From positions 1 to 12,508 of the forward strand of contig QOAH01000049.1 of assembly GCA_003978185.1 (NCBI GenBank): a DNA stretch of 12,508 nucleotides, in the 5' to 3' direction. The position numbers were made by a program, and so were the translations under genes. The DNA comes from Candidatus Thioglobus sp. (GTDB lineage Bacteria; Pseudomonadota; Gammaproteobacteria; PS1; Thioglobaceae). How positions within the stretch are numbered: the stretch's first letter is position 1; every line of letters starts with the position of its first letter. Below, in pieces: positions 1-5,735 of the stretch. A model generated the notes under the pieces. That model did not search any database and was not told where the DNA came from. It was given only the letters and a program-made list of their open reading frames with translations.

Positions 1-111
1 ACCAGTTTATTGATCATCGTCGTTGTGGTGATGGATTTTATCTCACAAGCACAGTCACATTTAATGTCTAATCAGTATGAGTCATTAATGAAAAAGGCTG
101 GTTTAAACTAG
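1..111 (+). CDS. secY: SecY, preprotein translocase subunit (3' end only)
   Basis: The window opens inside a reading frame whose last 36 residues read [13 protein letters not shown], then [20 protein letters not shown], then LN and a TAG stop at 109-111. A hydrophobic helix followed by a short polar cytoplasmic tail with [16 protein letters not shown] is the typical C-terminus of gammaproteobacterial SecY, the channel subunit of the Sec translocon in the inner membrane. The position supports this: secY is followed by rpmJ and then the alpha operon, the standard order at the end of the spc operon. Only the last transmembrane helix and tail are visible, so nothing can be said about the rest of the protein. 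The call is secure because of the tail sequence together with the gene order. Confidence 0.93.
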   Translation, partial: TSLLIIVVVVMDFISQAQSHLMSNQYESLMKKAGLN

Positions 112-127
112 AAAGAAGGCAGGGATT

Positions 128-241
128 ATGAAAGTAAGAGCATCAGTAAAAAAGATTTGTATCAATTGCAAAATTATCAAGCGTCACGGTGTGGTGCGAG
201 TAATTTGTAAGGAACCTCGTCATAAGCAAAGACAAGGTTAA
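128..241 (+). CDS. rpmJ: Ribosomal protein L36 (bL36)
   Basis: This 37-residue protein begins [20 protein letters not shown] and is the smallest protein of the large ribosomal subunit. It carries the zinc-binding pattern of the zinc-containing L36 type: Cys11, Cys14, Cys27 and His32 (C-x2-C-x12-C-x4-H). The start is fixed by an AGGGA ribosome binding site a few bases upstream and by the conserved N-terminus MKVRASVKK. It lies 16 bases after secY, as the last gene of the spc operon, and the alpha-operon promoter begins only 6 bases after its stop codon. There is no terminator between rpmJ and that promoter, so readthrough from the spc operon into rpsM is likely. Length and sequence are normal for the family. 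Confidence 0.97.
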   Translation: MKVRASVKKICINCKIIKRHGVVRVICKEPRHKQRQG

Positions 242-247
242 TTGAGA

Positions 248-276
248 TTGACATTGAAAGACTCGCAACGTATAAT
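248..276 (+). promoter_or_regulatory. Perfect-consensus sigma70 promoter of the alpha operon
   Basis: The -35 box TTGACA (248-253) and -10 box TATAAT (271-276) both match the sigma70 consensus at all six positions and are separated by 17 bases, the optimal distance. Transcription would start near 283 and give a leader of about 86 bases before the rpsM ATG. This is where the alpha-operon promoter lies in enterobacteria, between rpmJ and rpsM. A fully matching promoter is unusual among natural bacterial promoters. Confidence 0.88.
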
Positions 277-304
277 TGCCGGTTTTTCGCGTTTTAATTT
301 TTGT

Positions 305-328
305 ATTGTTTTTCGAGGGAAAAATAGT
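305..328 (+). promoter_or_regulatory. Hairpin in the rpsM leader, candidate S4 autoregulatory element
   Basis: A 10-pair stem (305-314 with 319-328, two G-U pairs) closes a GAGG loop in the untranslated leader between the alpha-operon promoter and rpsM. In E. coli, ribosomal protein S4, encoded in this operon, binds a pseudoknot in the rpsM leader and represses translation. Position and the presence of rpsD downstream make a similar role plausible. I could not establish a pseudoknot or similarity to the E. coli structure, so the regulatory role is inference. Confidence 0.4.
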
Positions 329-368
329 ATAGATTTAGAGCAAAAAATAGGATATAAGGAAAATATAA

Positions 369-722
369 ATGGCTAGAATAGCGGGAATTAATATTCCAAC
401 ACATAAACACATTGTCATTGGCTTACAGTCAATCTTTGGTATCGGCGACACAAGAGCAAAAGCAATTTGTGCAGAGCTTAAAATAGACCCAGCAACCAAG
501 GTTTCTGACATCGCTGAAGATCAGTTAGAAATGATTCGTAGTGCAGTTGCAAAATTTGAAATTGAAGGAGACCTTCGTCGTCAAGTAGCAATGGACATTA
601 AGCGATTAAAAGATTTAGGTTGTTACCGTGGTATTCGCCACAGAAAAGGTTTACCACTTCGTGGTCAAAGAACTAAAACAAATGCCAGAACTCGTAAGGG
701 TCCTCGTCGCTTAATTAAATAA
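369..722 (+). CDS. rpsM: Ribosomal protein S13 (uS13)
   Basis: This 117-residue protein starts [20 protein letters not shown] and ends in the basic tail [11 protein letters not shown], matching bacterial S13 along its whole length (118 residues in E. coli). S13 sits in the head of the small ribosomal subunit, contacts the P-site tRNA through its C-terminal tail and forms bridges to the large subunit. The helix-two-turn-helix segment with FGIGDTRA (residues 23-30) and the motif [11 protein letters not shown] (69-79) are visible. The ATG is preceded by a TAAGGAAAA ribosome binding site. It is the first gene of the alpha operon, transcribed from the consensus promoter at 248-276 and possibly also by readthrough from secY-rpmJ. 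Nothing in the protein is unusual. Confidence 0.98.
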   Translation: MARIAGINIPTHKHIVIGLQSIFGIGDTRAKAICAELKIDPATKVSDIAEDQLEMIRSAVAKFEIEGDLRRQVAMDIKRLKDLGCYRGIRHRKGLPLRGQRTKTNARTRKGPRRLIK

Positions 723-737
723 TCATAGGTAGATATT

Positions 738-1121
738 ATGGCTCAAGCACCAGCAAAGAAAAAATCAAAAAAAGTCATTACTGACGGTATTGCGCATATT
801 CATGCAACATTCAACAATACCATCGTTATGATCACCGATCGACACGGAAACGCAATTTGTTGGGCAACCGCAGGCGGTTCTGGTTTTAGAGGTTCAAGAA
901 AATCAACACCGTTTGCAGCGCAAGTAGCAGCTGGAAATTGTGGTGAAAAAGCATTGGCTTTCGGCATGAAAAATTTAGATGTTCGTGTAAAAGGTCCTGG
1001 TCCTGGTAGAGATTCTGCAATTCGTGGTCTTAATGCACAAGGGTTAAAAATTCAATCAATCACAGATGTAACGCCAATCCCTCATAACGGTTGTCGTCCT
1101 TCTAAGAAACGCAGAGTATAA
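738..1121 (+). CDS. rpsK: Ribosomal protein S11 (uS11)
   Basis: The 127-residue product is S11 of the small-subunit platform, which contacts 16S rRNA and S7 near the E site. Recognisable blocks are [18 protein letters not shown] (residues 17-34), the glycine-rich [19 protein letters not shown] (44-62, the loop that approaches the mRNA exit), [15 protein letters not shown] (82-96) and the C-terminal [17 protein letters not shown]. coli S11 has 129 residues, so the length is normal. The N-terminal basic segment APAKKKSKK is typical. The gene follows rpsM by 15 bases with a weak ribosome binding site (TAGGT) and is cotranscribed with it. Confidence 0.98.
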   Translation: MAQAPAKKKSKKVITDGIAHIHATFNNTIVMITDRHGNAICWATAGGSGFRGSRKSTPFAAQVAAGNCGEKALAFGMKNLDVRVKGPGPGRDSAIRGLNAQGLKIQSITDVTPIPHNGCRPSKKRRV

Positions 1122-1130
1122 GGATAAATT

Positions 1131-1757
1131 ATGGCTAGATATACTGGACCTACTTGTAAATTAGCACGTCGCGAAGGCACGGACTTATTTCTTAAAAGTG
1201 GCATTAGATCATTAGATTCTAAATGTAAATTAACTCAATTACCTGGTGTACACGGTGCAAATGTCCGTCGTCAAAAAGGTACTGAGTACGGTTTACAATT
1301 ACGTGAAAAGCAAAAAGTAAGACGCATCTACGGCGTTTTAGAAAAGCAATTCCGTCTTTATTACAAGAAAGCATCACAAAAGAAAGGTTCAACAGGTGAA
1401 AATTTATTGTCATTACTTGAATGTCGTCTAGATAACGTGGTTTACCGTATGGGTTTTGGTTCAACACGTGCTGAAGCTAGACAGTTAGTATCACATAAAT
1501 CTATTTTAGTAAACGGTTCTATCGTTAATATTCCTTCTTACCAAGTGAGTGCAAATGATGAAATCTCAATTAGAGAGAAGGCTAAAAAACAAAGCCGTAT
1601 TCAGCTAGCTGTTGAATTAGCTGAGCAATCAGGTCAAGTTGACTGGGTCGATGTTGATAATAAAGCCCTTAAAGGCGTGTTTAAAAATGTTCCTGCTCGT
1701 GACGAGTTGTCATCAGACATCGCAGAACATTTAATTGTTGAATTGTATTCAAAATAA
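1131..1757 (+). CDS. rpsD: Ribosomal protein S4 (uS4), small-subunit assembly protein and alpha-operon regulator
   Basis: The 208-residue protein matches S4 throughout: [20 protein letters not shown] at the start, the stretch [18 protein letters not shown] (residues 56-73), the S4 RNA-binding domain with [20 protein letters not shown] (101-120) and the end [14 protein letters not shown]4 is a primary 16S rRNA binding protein that starts assembly of the 30S body. In enterobacteria it also represses translation of this operon through the rpsM leader; whether that holds here is not shown by the sequence, although a leader hairpin is present at 305-328. It is two residues longer than E. coli S4. 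The start is supported by AAGGA eight bases before the ATG. It is followed closely by rpoA. Confidence 0.98.
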   Translation: MARYTGPTCKLARREGTDLFLKSGIRSLDSKCKLTQLPGVHGANVRRQKGTEYGLQLREKQKVRRIYGVLEKQFRLYYKKASQKKGSTGENLLSLLECRLDNVVYRMGFGSTRAEARQLVSHKSILVNGSIVNIPSYQVSANDEISIREKAKKQSRIQLAVELAEQSGQVDWVDVDNKALKGVFKNVPARDELSSDIAEHLIVELYSK

Positions 1758-1767
1758 GGAATTAATT

Positions 1768-2748
1768 ATGCAAGGTAGTGCAAGAGATTTTTTAAAGCCA
1801 AAGTTAGTTGAGTCATCAAAAACAGGTACTAACGAATACAGAATTATTCTAGAGCCTTTAGAGAGAGGTTTTGGCCATACAATAGGCAACGCCCTTAGAA
1901 GAACGTTATTATCTTCTATGGTAGGCTCAGCAGTCACTGAAGTTGCAATTGATGGCGTAATGCATGAATTTTCAACCATTGATGGCGTTCAGGAAGATGT
2001 ATTAGATATTCTTTTAAACCTTAAAGAAGTATCGGTTGGGTTAAATACATCTGAATCTGCAGAAGTGGTTATCGATAAAAAAGGCCCGTGTGAAATCACC
2101 GTGGCTGATATCGAAGCAAACGGCACAGATATTACAGTATTCAATGCAGATAAAGTGATTGCAACTGTAAATGCAGGTGGTCATATGCGACTAACACTTA
2201 AAATTGGCACAGGCATTGGTTACGACACAGCAGTTGCGCGTGACGATGAAGCATCAACAATTGGTGGTATGCAATTAGACGCAAGTTTCTCACCGATTAA
2301 GCGTGTTAGCTTTACGGTAGAAGCAGCCCGTGTTGAGCAAAAAGTAAATCTAGACAAGCTAAACATTATTATTGAAACTAACGGTTCGGTTGATGCAGAA
2401 ACAGCAGTCAAACGTGCAGCGACAATTCTACAAGATCAACTGTCTTCGTTTGTTGAGTTAGAGTTAGTTGAAGAAGAAGCAGCATTGCCAACTTCTGATG
2501 ACTTTGATCCACAGTTATTAGCAGCCGTAGACGAGTTAGAACTAACAGTACGTAGTGCAAACTGTTTAAAAGCAGAGCAAATCTACTACATTGGTGACTT
2601 AATTCAAAAGTCTGAACAAGACTTATTGAGAACACCTAATTTAGGTCGCAAGTCATTAAACGAAATTAAAGAAGTGTTAACTGAAAAAGGCCTAGACTTA
2701 GGCACAGCCATTGCAAATTGGCCTCCAGTTGACTTAATGAGTGAATAA
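1768..2748 (+). CDS. rpoA: DNA-directed RNA polymerase subunit alpha
   Basis: The 326-residue protein has the two standard parts. The N-terminal dimerisation and assembly domain contains [20 protein letters not shown] (31-50), with Arg44/Arg45 in the conserved assembly motif. The C-terminal domain contains [20 protein letters not shown] (259-278), whose Arg262 matches the UP-element-contacting Arg265 of E. coli, and [16 protein letters not shown] (289-304). An acidic linker (roughly 231-257) joins them. I chose the ATG at 1768 because it follows an AAGGAATT ribosome binding site and gives the usual start [18 protein letters not shown] at 1735 would add 11 residues, but those overlap the end of rpsD and lack family support. 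As in relatives, rpoA is transcribed among ribosomal protein genes, linking polymerase to ribosome supply. Confidence 0.98.
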   Translation: MQGSARDFLKPKLVESSKTGTNEYRIILEPLERGFGHTIGNALRRTLLSSMVGSAVTEVAIDGVMHEFSTIDGVQEDVLDILLNLKEVSVGLNTSESAEVVIDKKGPCEITVADIEANGTDITVFNADKVIATVNAGGHMRLTLKIGTGIGYDTAVARDDEASTIGGMQLDASFSPIKRVSFTVEAARVEQKVNLDKLNIIIETNGSVDAETAVKRAATILQDQLSSFVELELVEEEAALPTSDDFDPQLLAAVDELELTVRSANCLKAEQIYYIGDLIQKSEQDLLRTPNLGRKSLNEIKEVLTEKGLDLGTAIANWPPVDLMSE

Positions 2749-2757
2749 GGAAATATC

Positions 2758-3147
2758 ATGAGACATAGAAAGTCAGGTAGACAACTAAACCGTAACGCTT
2801 CTCATCGTAAAGCAATGTTTCAAAACATGGCTAACTCATTGTTTCTACATGAAACAATCAGAACAACCTTGCCTAAAGCTAAAGAGCTTAGACGTGTGGT
2901 TGAGCCTTTAATTACCAAAGCGAAAACAGATTCTGTTGCTAATCGTCGTAATGCATTTGCAAAATTACGTGATGATGCTTCAGTAGCAAAGTTATTCACT
3001 GAGCTAGGTCCGTTCTACAAAGAGCGCCCTGGTGGTTACACCCGTATTCTTAAAGCCGGTTTCCGTACTGGTGATAAAGCACCAATGGCGATTATTCAAT
3101 TGGTTGATTTTGACAGCTCTGCTAATGCAGATACCACTGATTCATAA
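2758..3147 (+). CDS. rplQ: Ribosomal protein L17 (bL17)
   Basis: The 129-residue product begins [20 protein letters not shown], the nearly invariant N-terminus of L17, and contains [24 protein letters not shown] (residues 29-52) and [34 protein letters not shown] (82-115). L17 lies near the peptide exit tunnel of the large subunit. E. coli L17 has 127 residues. The acidic and polar tail (about 117-129) is variable in the family. The gene starts 9 bases after rpoA behind a TAAGGAAA ribosome binding site. In E. coli rplQ is the last gene of the alpha operon; here rpsU follows after 13 bases. Confidence 0.98.
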   Translation: MRHRKSGRQLNRNASHRKAMFQNMANSLFLHETIRTTLPKAKELRRVVEPLITKAKTDSVANRRNAFAKLRDDASVAKLFTELGPFYKERPGGYTRILKAGFRTGDKAPMAIIQLVDFDSSANADTTDS

Positions 3148-3160
3148 AGGAAAATAAAAC

Positions 3161-3376
3161 ATGCCTTCAATTAAAGTAAGAGAGAACGAACCCTTTGATA
3201 TTGCCCTTAGACGTTTTCGTCGTTCATGCGATAGAGCCGGTGTTATTACCGATGTTCGTAAGAAAGAATTCTACGAAAAGCAGACATGGGTTAATAAACG
3301 TATGAAAGCAGCAGCGGTTAAGCGTACTCATAAAGAAATGGCTAAAAATCGCGTTCATCGCAAGAGAATGTATTAA
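3161..3376 (+). CDS. rpsU: Ribosomal protein S21 (bS21)
   Basis: The 71-residue protein starts [20 protein letters not shown] and ends in the lysine- and arginine-rich [10 protein letters not shown], matching S21 in sequence and length (71 residues in E. coli). S21 sits on the small-subunit platform near the anti-Shine-Dalgarno end of 16S rRNA and helps initiation. It has a clear ribosome binding site (AAAGGAAAA). The location is unusual: 13 bases after rplQ, evidently as the last gene of the alpha operon. In many gammaproteobacteria rpsU instead heads the rpsU-(yqeY)-dnaG-rpoD operon. Here yqeY still follows but dnaG and rpoD do not. Its stop codon lies in the left arm of an extended hairpin (3373-3419), which precedes a strong terminator. 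Confidence 0.97.
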   Translation: MPSIKVRENEPFDIALRRFRRSCDRAGVITDVRKKEFYEKQTWVNKRMKAAAVKRTHKEMAKNRVHRKRMY

Positions 3377-3419
3377 GAAAAATCTTAACGTTTTATTGCG
3401 TTAGCAAATTTTTTCTTAA
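3373..3419 (+). other. Extended imperfect hairpin at the rpsU stop codon
   Basis: The outer arms TTAAGAAAAAT (3373-3383) and TTTTTTCTTAA (3409-3419) are near-perfect inverted repeats. An inner stem TAACG (3386-3390) with CGTTA (3399-3403) closes an 8-base loop. The rpsU stop codon (3374-3376) is inside the left arm. It lies just upstream of the intrinsic terminator at 3422-3448. It may protect the 3' end or be a processing site; it lacks its own GC-rich stem and following T run, so it is not a good terminator alone. Confidence 0.5.
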
Positions 3420-3421
3420 AT

Positions 3422-3448
3422 TGCCGATACTTGTATCGGCATTTTTTT
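3422..3448 (+). terminator. Strong intrinsic terminator closing the alpha operon
   Basis: The stem TGCCGATAC (3422-3430) and GTATCGGCA (3433-3441) pairs perfectly, and in practice would form an 8-pair stem capped by a CTTG tetraloop, a known stable loop. Seven T residues follow at once (3442-3448). This is a classical rho-independent terminator 45 bases after rpsU, so the upstream operon ends here. Confidence 0.95.
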
Positions 3449-3461
3449 AATTTAACAATCG

Positions 3462-3467
3462 TATATT
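3462..3467 (+). promoter_or_regulatory. Candidate -10 box of yqeY, possibly giving a leaderless mRNA
   Basis: TATATT ends six bases before the yqeY ATG, so a normal start point about 7 bases downstream would fall on the A of ATG. No Shine-Dalgarno sequence is present in the preceding 20 bases, and the alpha-operon terminator ends only 25 bases before the ATG. No recognisable -35 box exists at 16-18 bases (that region is the terminator's T run), so the promoter is only moderately supported. Confidence 0.4.
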
Positions 3468-3473
3468 AACAAT

Positions 3474-3920
3474 ATGTCAGAACTAAAAACACGCATTATC
3501 AATGATATGAAGCTAGCCATGAAGGCGAAAGATAAAGATGCCCTAAAGGCAGTACGAATGATTGTAGGTGCAATCAAGCAACGAGAAGTTGATGAACGTA
3601 TTGAACTTGATGACGCGCAAGTATTAGTCGTTATTCAAAAAATGGTGAAACAACGCAAAGATTCTATTTCACAATTTAATGACGCAGGCCGTACTGACTT
3701 AGTCGAAATTGAAGAAGCTGAATTGGTTATTATCAATAACTACATGCCAGCACAGCTCTCAGAAGCTGAAATTGCCACCGCTGTGGACAAAGCCATTGCC
3801 GATTCTGGTGCATCTTCTATGCAAGATATGGGCAAGCTTATGGGTGTGTTAAAAGGTCAATTAGATGGTAAGGCTGATATGGGTGCTATATCAGCACTAA
3901 TTAGATCTAAATTGTCTTAA
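3474..3920 (+). CDS. yqeY: YqeY-family protein (GatB/YqeY domain)
   Basis: The 148-residue protein matches the YqeY family in length and layout: an N-terminal helical part MSELKTRIINDMKLAMKAKD with RMIVGAIKQREVDER (residues 28-42), a middle VIQKMVKQRKDSISQF (53-68), the hinge NNYMPAQLSEAEI (87-99) and the C-terminal tail-like domain MGKLMGVLKGQLDGKADMGAIS (121-142). The C-terminal part resembles the tail of GatB, the subunit of the tRNA-dependent amidotransferase that recognises tRNA; the role of the free-standing protein is not settled. It is cytosolic, with no signal or membrane segment. It follows rpsU, as in many gammaproteobacteria, but a terminator separates the two. It has no Shine-Dalgarno sequence and may be leaderless. 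Confidence 0.93.
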   Translation: MSELKTRIINDMKLAMKAKDKDALKAVRMIVGAIKQREVDERIELDDAQVLVVIQKMVKQRKDSISQFNDAGRTDLVEIEEAELVIINNYMPAQLSEAEIATAVDKAIADSGASSMQDMGKLMGVLKGQLDGKADMGAISALIRSKLS

Positions 3921-3931
3921 TTTTATCTCTT

Positions 3932-3955
3932 TATTTGACTATTTTTAGTCAAATA
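3932..3955 (+). terminator. Hairpin after yqeY, weak terminator candidate
   Basis: A perfect 10-pair stem (3932-3941 with 3946-3955) around a TTTT loop lies 11 bases after the yqeY stop. The stem is AT-rich, and the run after it is interrupted (TTTAGCAAATTTTT), so termination would be weak or depend on other factors. It is most simply read as the 3' end of the yqeY transcript. Confidence 0.5.
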
Positions 3956-3995
3956 TTTAGCAAATTTTTCTAATTACCACTTAATAAATCATTAC

Positions 3996-4026
3996 AATCA
4001 TCTAAAAATAGTATTTTTAGATGATT
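3996..4026. repeat. 31-base perfect inverted repeat in the yqeY to hydrolase spacer
   Basis: Fifteen bases (AATCATCTAAAAATA, 3996-4010) are exactly mirrored by TATTTTTAGATGATT (4012-4026) around a single G. No T run follows on the plus strand, so it is not a standard terminator. Part of the right arm (4021-4029) can also pair with an upstream copy ATAAATCAT (3984-3992), giving two competing folds. It could be a protein-binding dyad or an RNA structure; the sequence does not decide. Confidence 0.6.
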
Positions 4027-4045
4027 TATCCCTGTATTTTGCATA

Positions 4046-4061
4046 ACTTTTGTTTAAAAGT
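4046..4061. repeat. Short inverted repeat upstream of the hydrolase promoter
   Basis: ACTTTT (4046-4051) and AAAAGT (4056-4061) are exact inverted copies around GTTT. It lies just before the -35 region of the candidate promoter at 4070-4099. A short AT-rich dyad like this could be an operator but may also be chance. The rest of the 3921-4204 spacer holds no gene that I can support. Confidence 0.3.
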
Positions 4062-4069
4062 GTTTATTT

Positions 4070-4099
4070 ATGTCATTTGTAGGTTGTTTTTAGTATAAT
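4070..4099 (+). promoter_or_regulatory. Candidate promoter of the hydrolase-exporter unit
   Basis: A perfect -10 box TATAAT (4094-4099) stands 18 bases after ATGTCA (4070-4075), which matches the -35 consensus at four of six positions. The leader would be about 100 bases long and contains a small hairpin, TGTGTG (4121-4126) with CACACA (4140-4145). A second TATAAT at 4173-4178 lies closer to the gene but has no good -35 box. Confidence 0.5.
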
Positions 4100-4204
4100 T
4101 TTGGCTATAAATAGTTATTTTGTGTGGTTTAAGCAAAAACACACATATCCATTATTCCCTAAATTTTTGTTTTATAATCATTCTAATATTTTAGGAGGAT
4201 TGTT

Positions 4205-4936
4205 ATGTGGCGTTTATTTTTTATATTAATCACGATTTCTAACTTTACTTGGGCGCAAGTGGTGCCGGACTACGCTAAAGAAGCGCGTTGGGCGAGCTTT
4301 ATTGAAGATGGCTTGATGGATGGCGATGTGGTTTGGTTGAATACCAATAACCATAATTTTTTAACGATTTTTACTGAGTCTGAATCAGAGTCTAGTAAGG
4401 TCGCTATTGTCATGCATGGGCTGGGTGTTCACCCAGACTGGACTGGTGTTATTCAACCTCTAAGATTGTCATTAACTGAGCAAGGCTATCATACGCTCTC
4501 TATTCAATTACCAGTATTGGCTAATGGGGTTGATGGAAAAGAATACGACGTCTTGAATGGGGATTCGGATAAACGAATCCAAGCTGCCGTTGATTATATT
4601 AAAAGCACGGGAAAATCAGCTGATCTATTAGTTGCCCATAGTAGGGGGACAACAATGGCAACACATTACCTTGCTGGCCATTTAAAGCACCCATTTAAAA
4701 AATTTGTTGCAGTTGGTATGAATGGAGGCTCTACACCTTATTTGTCTGATATTACTATCCCGATTCTAGACCTGTATGGGACTGAAGACATTGATCCAGT
4801 TTTAACGACTGTAAATCAAAGACAAGCTGCCTCGATCCATAATACTAGATATAGTCAAAAACAAATTAAAGGCGATCACTTCTTTAATGATCAAAATGAG
4901 TTATTAAGTCAGTCGGTTAGTAATTGGTTGAAATAA
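4205..4936 (+). CDS. Secreted alpha/beta hydrolase, DUF3530-like
   Basis: The 243-residue protein starts with a probable signal peptide (hydrophobic 3-14, likely cleavage after Ala17 in TWA-Q), so it should act in the periplasm or envelope. The rest is an alpha/beta hydrolase fold: an oxyanion-hole segment MHGLG (70-74), a nucleophile elbow AHSRG (Ser146), an acid in LYGTEDID (Asp195) and a catalytic His in KGDHFF (His225). Order and spacing fit a complete Ser-Asp-His triad, so it is probably an active esterase, lipase or peptidase-like enzyme; the substrate is unknown. The elbow is A-x-S-x-G rather than G-x-S-x-G. It resembles the DUF3530 family of proteobacteria. A strong AGGAGG (4193-4198) precedes the ATG. 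Its last 13 bases overlap the next gene, suggesting translational coupling. Confidence 0.8.
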   Translation: MWRLFFILITISNFTWAQVVPDYAKEARWASFIEDGLMDGDVVWLNTNNHNFLTIFTESESESSKVAIVMHGLGVHPDWTGVIQPLRLSLTEQGYHTLSIQLPVLANGVDGKEYDVLNGDSDKRIQAAVDYIKSTGKSADLLVAHSRGTTMATHYLAGHLKHPFKKFVAVGMNGGSTPYLSDITIPILDLYGTEDIDPVLTTVNQRQAASIHNTRYSQKQIKGDHFFNDQNELLSQSVSNWLK

Positions 4937-5706
4937 CGCTGTTATTATTGCTCGGCGCTTTTTCTGGGTTTATTGCTGGCTTGTTAGGGCTTGGTGGCGG
5001 GCTGATTATGGTGCCGGCTTTGTTGTATCTATTGGCTGGCAGTACTGATCAAACCGTACTCATGCACACAGCTGTTGGCACAGCACTTGCAGCGATGGTT
5101 TTTACCTCGATATCTAGTGTTTGGGCACATCATCGGCATGGTGCGATTCATTGGCACAATTTTAAAAAACTTACACCGACTATTTTATTGGGTGCTTTTA
5201 GTGGTGCGATGCTTACTAAAGTGATGAGTTTTGATTCTATGCGACTGTTTTTTTTCTTGTTTGAAATTAGTGTAGCTGTGATCATGTACTTTGGACTTAG
5301 TAGTGCGGCACACGTGGACAGTCTTAAAAAATGGGTGTGGCAAATAACAGGCTATATTATTGGTTTGGTTTCTGCTGTTGTGGGAATTGGCGGTGGCACC
5401 ATGACCACGCCATTTTTAACCTATAACAATGTGGACATTAAAAATGCCATTGCTACCTCGGCGGCAGTGGGTATGCCAATTGCTGTTGCGGGTGTTCTAG
5501 GGTTTATTGTTGCTGGTTGGAATGTAGAAAGTGCCAGCGGTGATTTCGGCTTTATTAACGCTCAAGCGCTGATGAGTATTGTGGCAATGAGTGTGCTATT
5601 TGCGCCCTTAGGTGCTAAGGTGGCGCATAACGTTGATGGCAAAAAACTGAAAAAATTCTTTGCAATATTCTTGGCTTTTTTAGGATTAAGCGTTATTTCT
5701 TTTTAA
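4924..5706 (+). CDS. TauE/SafE family membrane exporter (sulfite or organosulfonate type)
   Basis: This 260-residue membrane protein has about eight hydrophobic segments and the internal duplication of the TauE/SafE (former DUF81) family. The repeated signature appears as SGFIAGLLGLGGGLIMVPAL (14-33) and as GLVSAVVGIGGGTMTTPFL (147-165). Members export small anions, often sulfite, sulfoacetate or related sulfur compounds, across the inner membrane; the substrate here is unknown. An in-frame stop at 4921-4923 means the start must be at or after 4924. The first usable codon is TTG at 4924, inside the end of the hydrolase gene, giving MVEITLLLLLGAFSGF. There is no clear ribosome binding site, so reinitiation after the hydrolase is likely. 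The exact start is the least certain point; the family call is firm. Confidence 0.9.
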   Translation: MVEITLLLLLGAFSGFIAGLLGLGGGLIMVPALLYLLAGSTDQTVLMHTAVGTALAAMVFTSISSVWAHHRHGAIHWHNFKKLTPTILLGAFSGAMLTKVMSFDSMRLFFFLFEISVAVIMYFGLSSAAHVDSLKKWVWQITGYIIGLVSAVVGIGGGTMTTPFLTYNNVDIKNAIATSAAVGMPIAVAGVLGFIVAGWNVESASGDFGFINAQALMSIVAMSVLFAPLGAKVAHNVDGKKLKKFFAIFLAFLGLSVISF

Positions 5707-5730
5707 GGTAACGGGCAAAGGCCTGTTACC
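5707..5730 (+). terminator. Hairpin between the convergent exporter and ubiX genes
   Basis: GGTAACGGGC (5707-5716) pairs with GCCTGTTACC (5721-5730), ten pairs including one G-T, around AAAG. It begins directly after the exporter stop codon and ends five bases before the ubiX stop. The following TATTATT is only moderately T-rich. Its place between convergent genes suggests a terminator serving the plus strand and possibly both. Confidence 0.65.
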
Positions 5731-5735
5731 TATTA

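Noticed and set aside
1735..1767. In-frame upstream TTG that would lengthen RpoA by 11 residues.
   Set aside because: It overlaps the end of rpsD, the added residues have no family support, and the ATG at 1768 has a good ribosome binding site and the conserved RpoA N-terminus.
2408..2635. Antisense open frame of 75 codons in rpoA.
   Set aside because: It mirrors the conserved linker and C-terminal domain of RpoA and has no independent start signal or domain.
4173..4178. Second TATAAT close to the hydrolase gene as an additional promoter.
   Set aside because: No acceptable -35 box at 16-18 bases; in such AT-rich sequence an isolated TATAAT is weak evidence. It is kept only as a remark on the main promoter.
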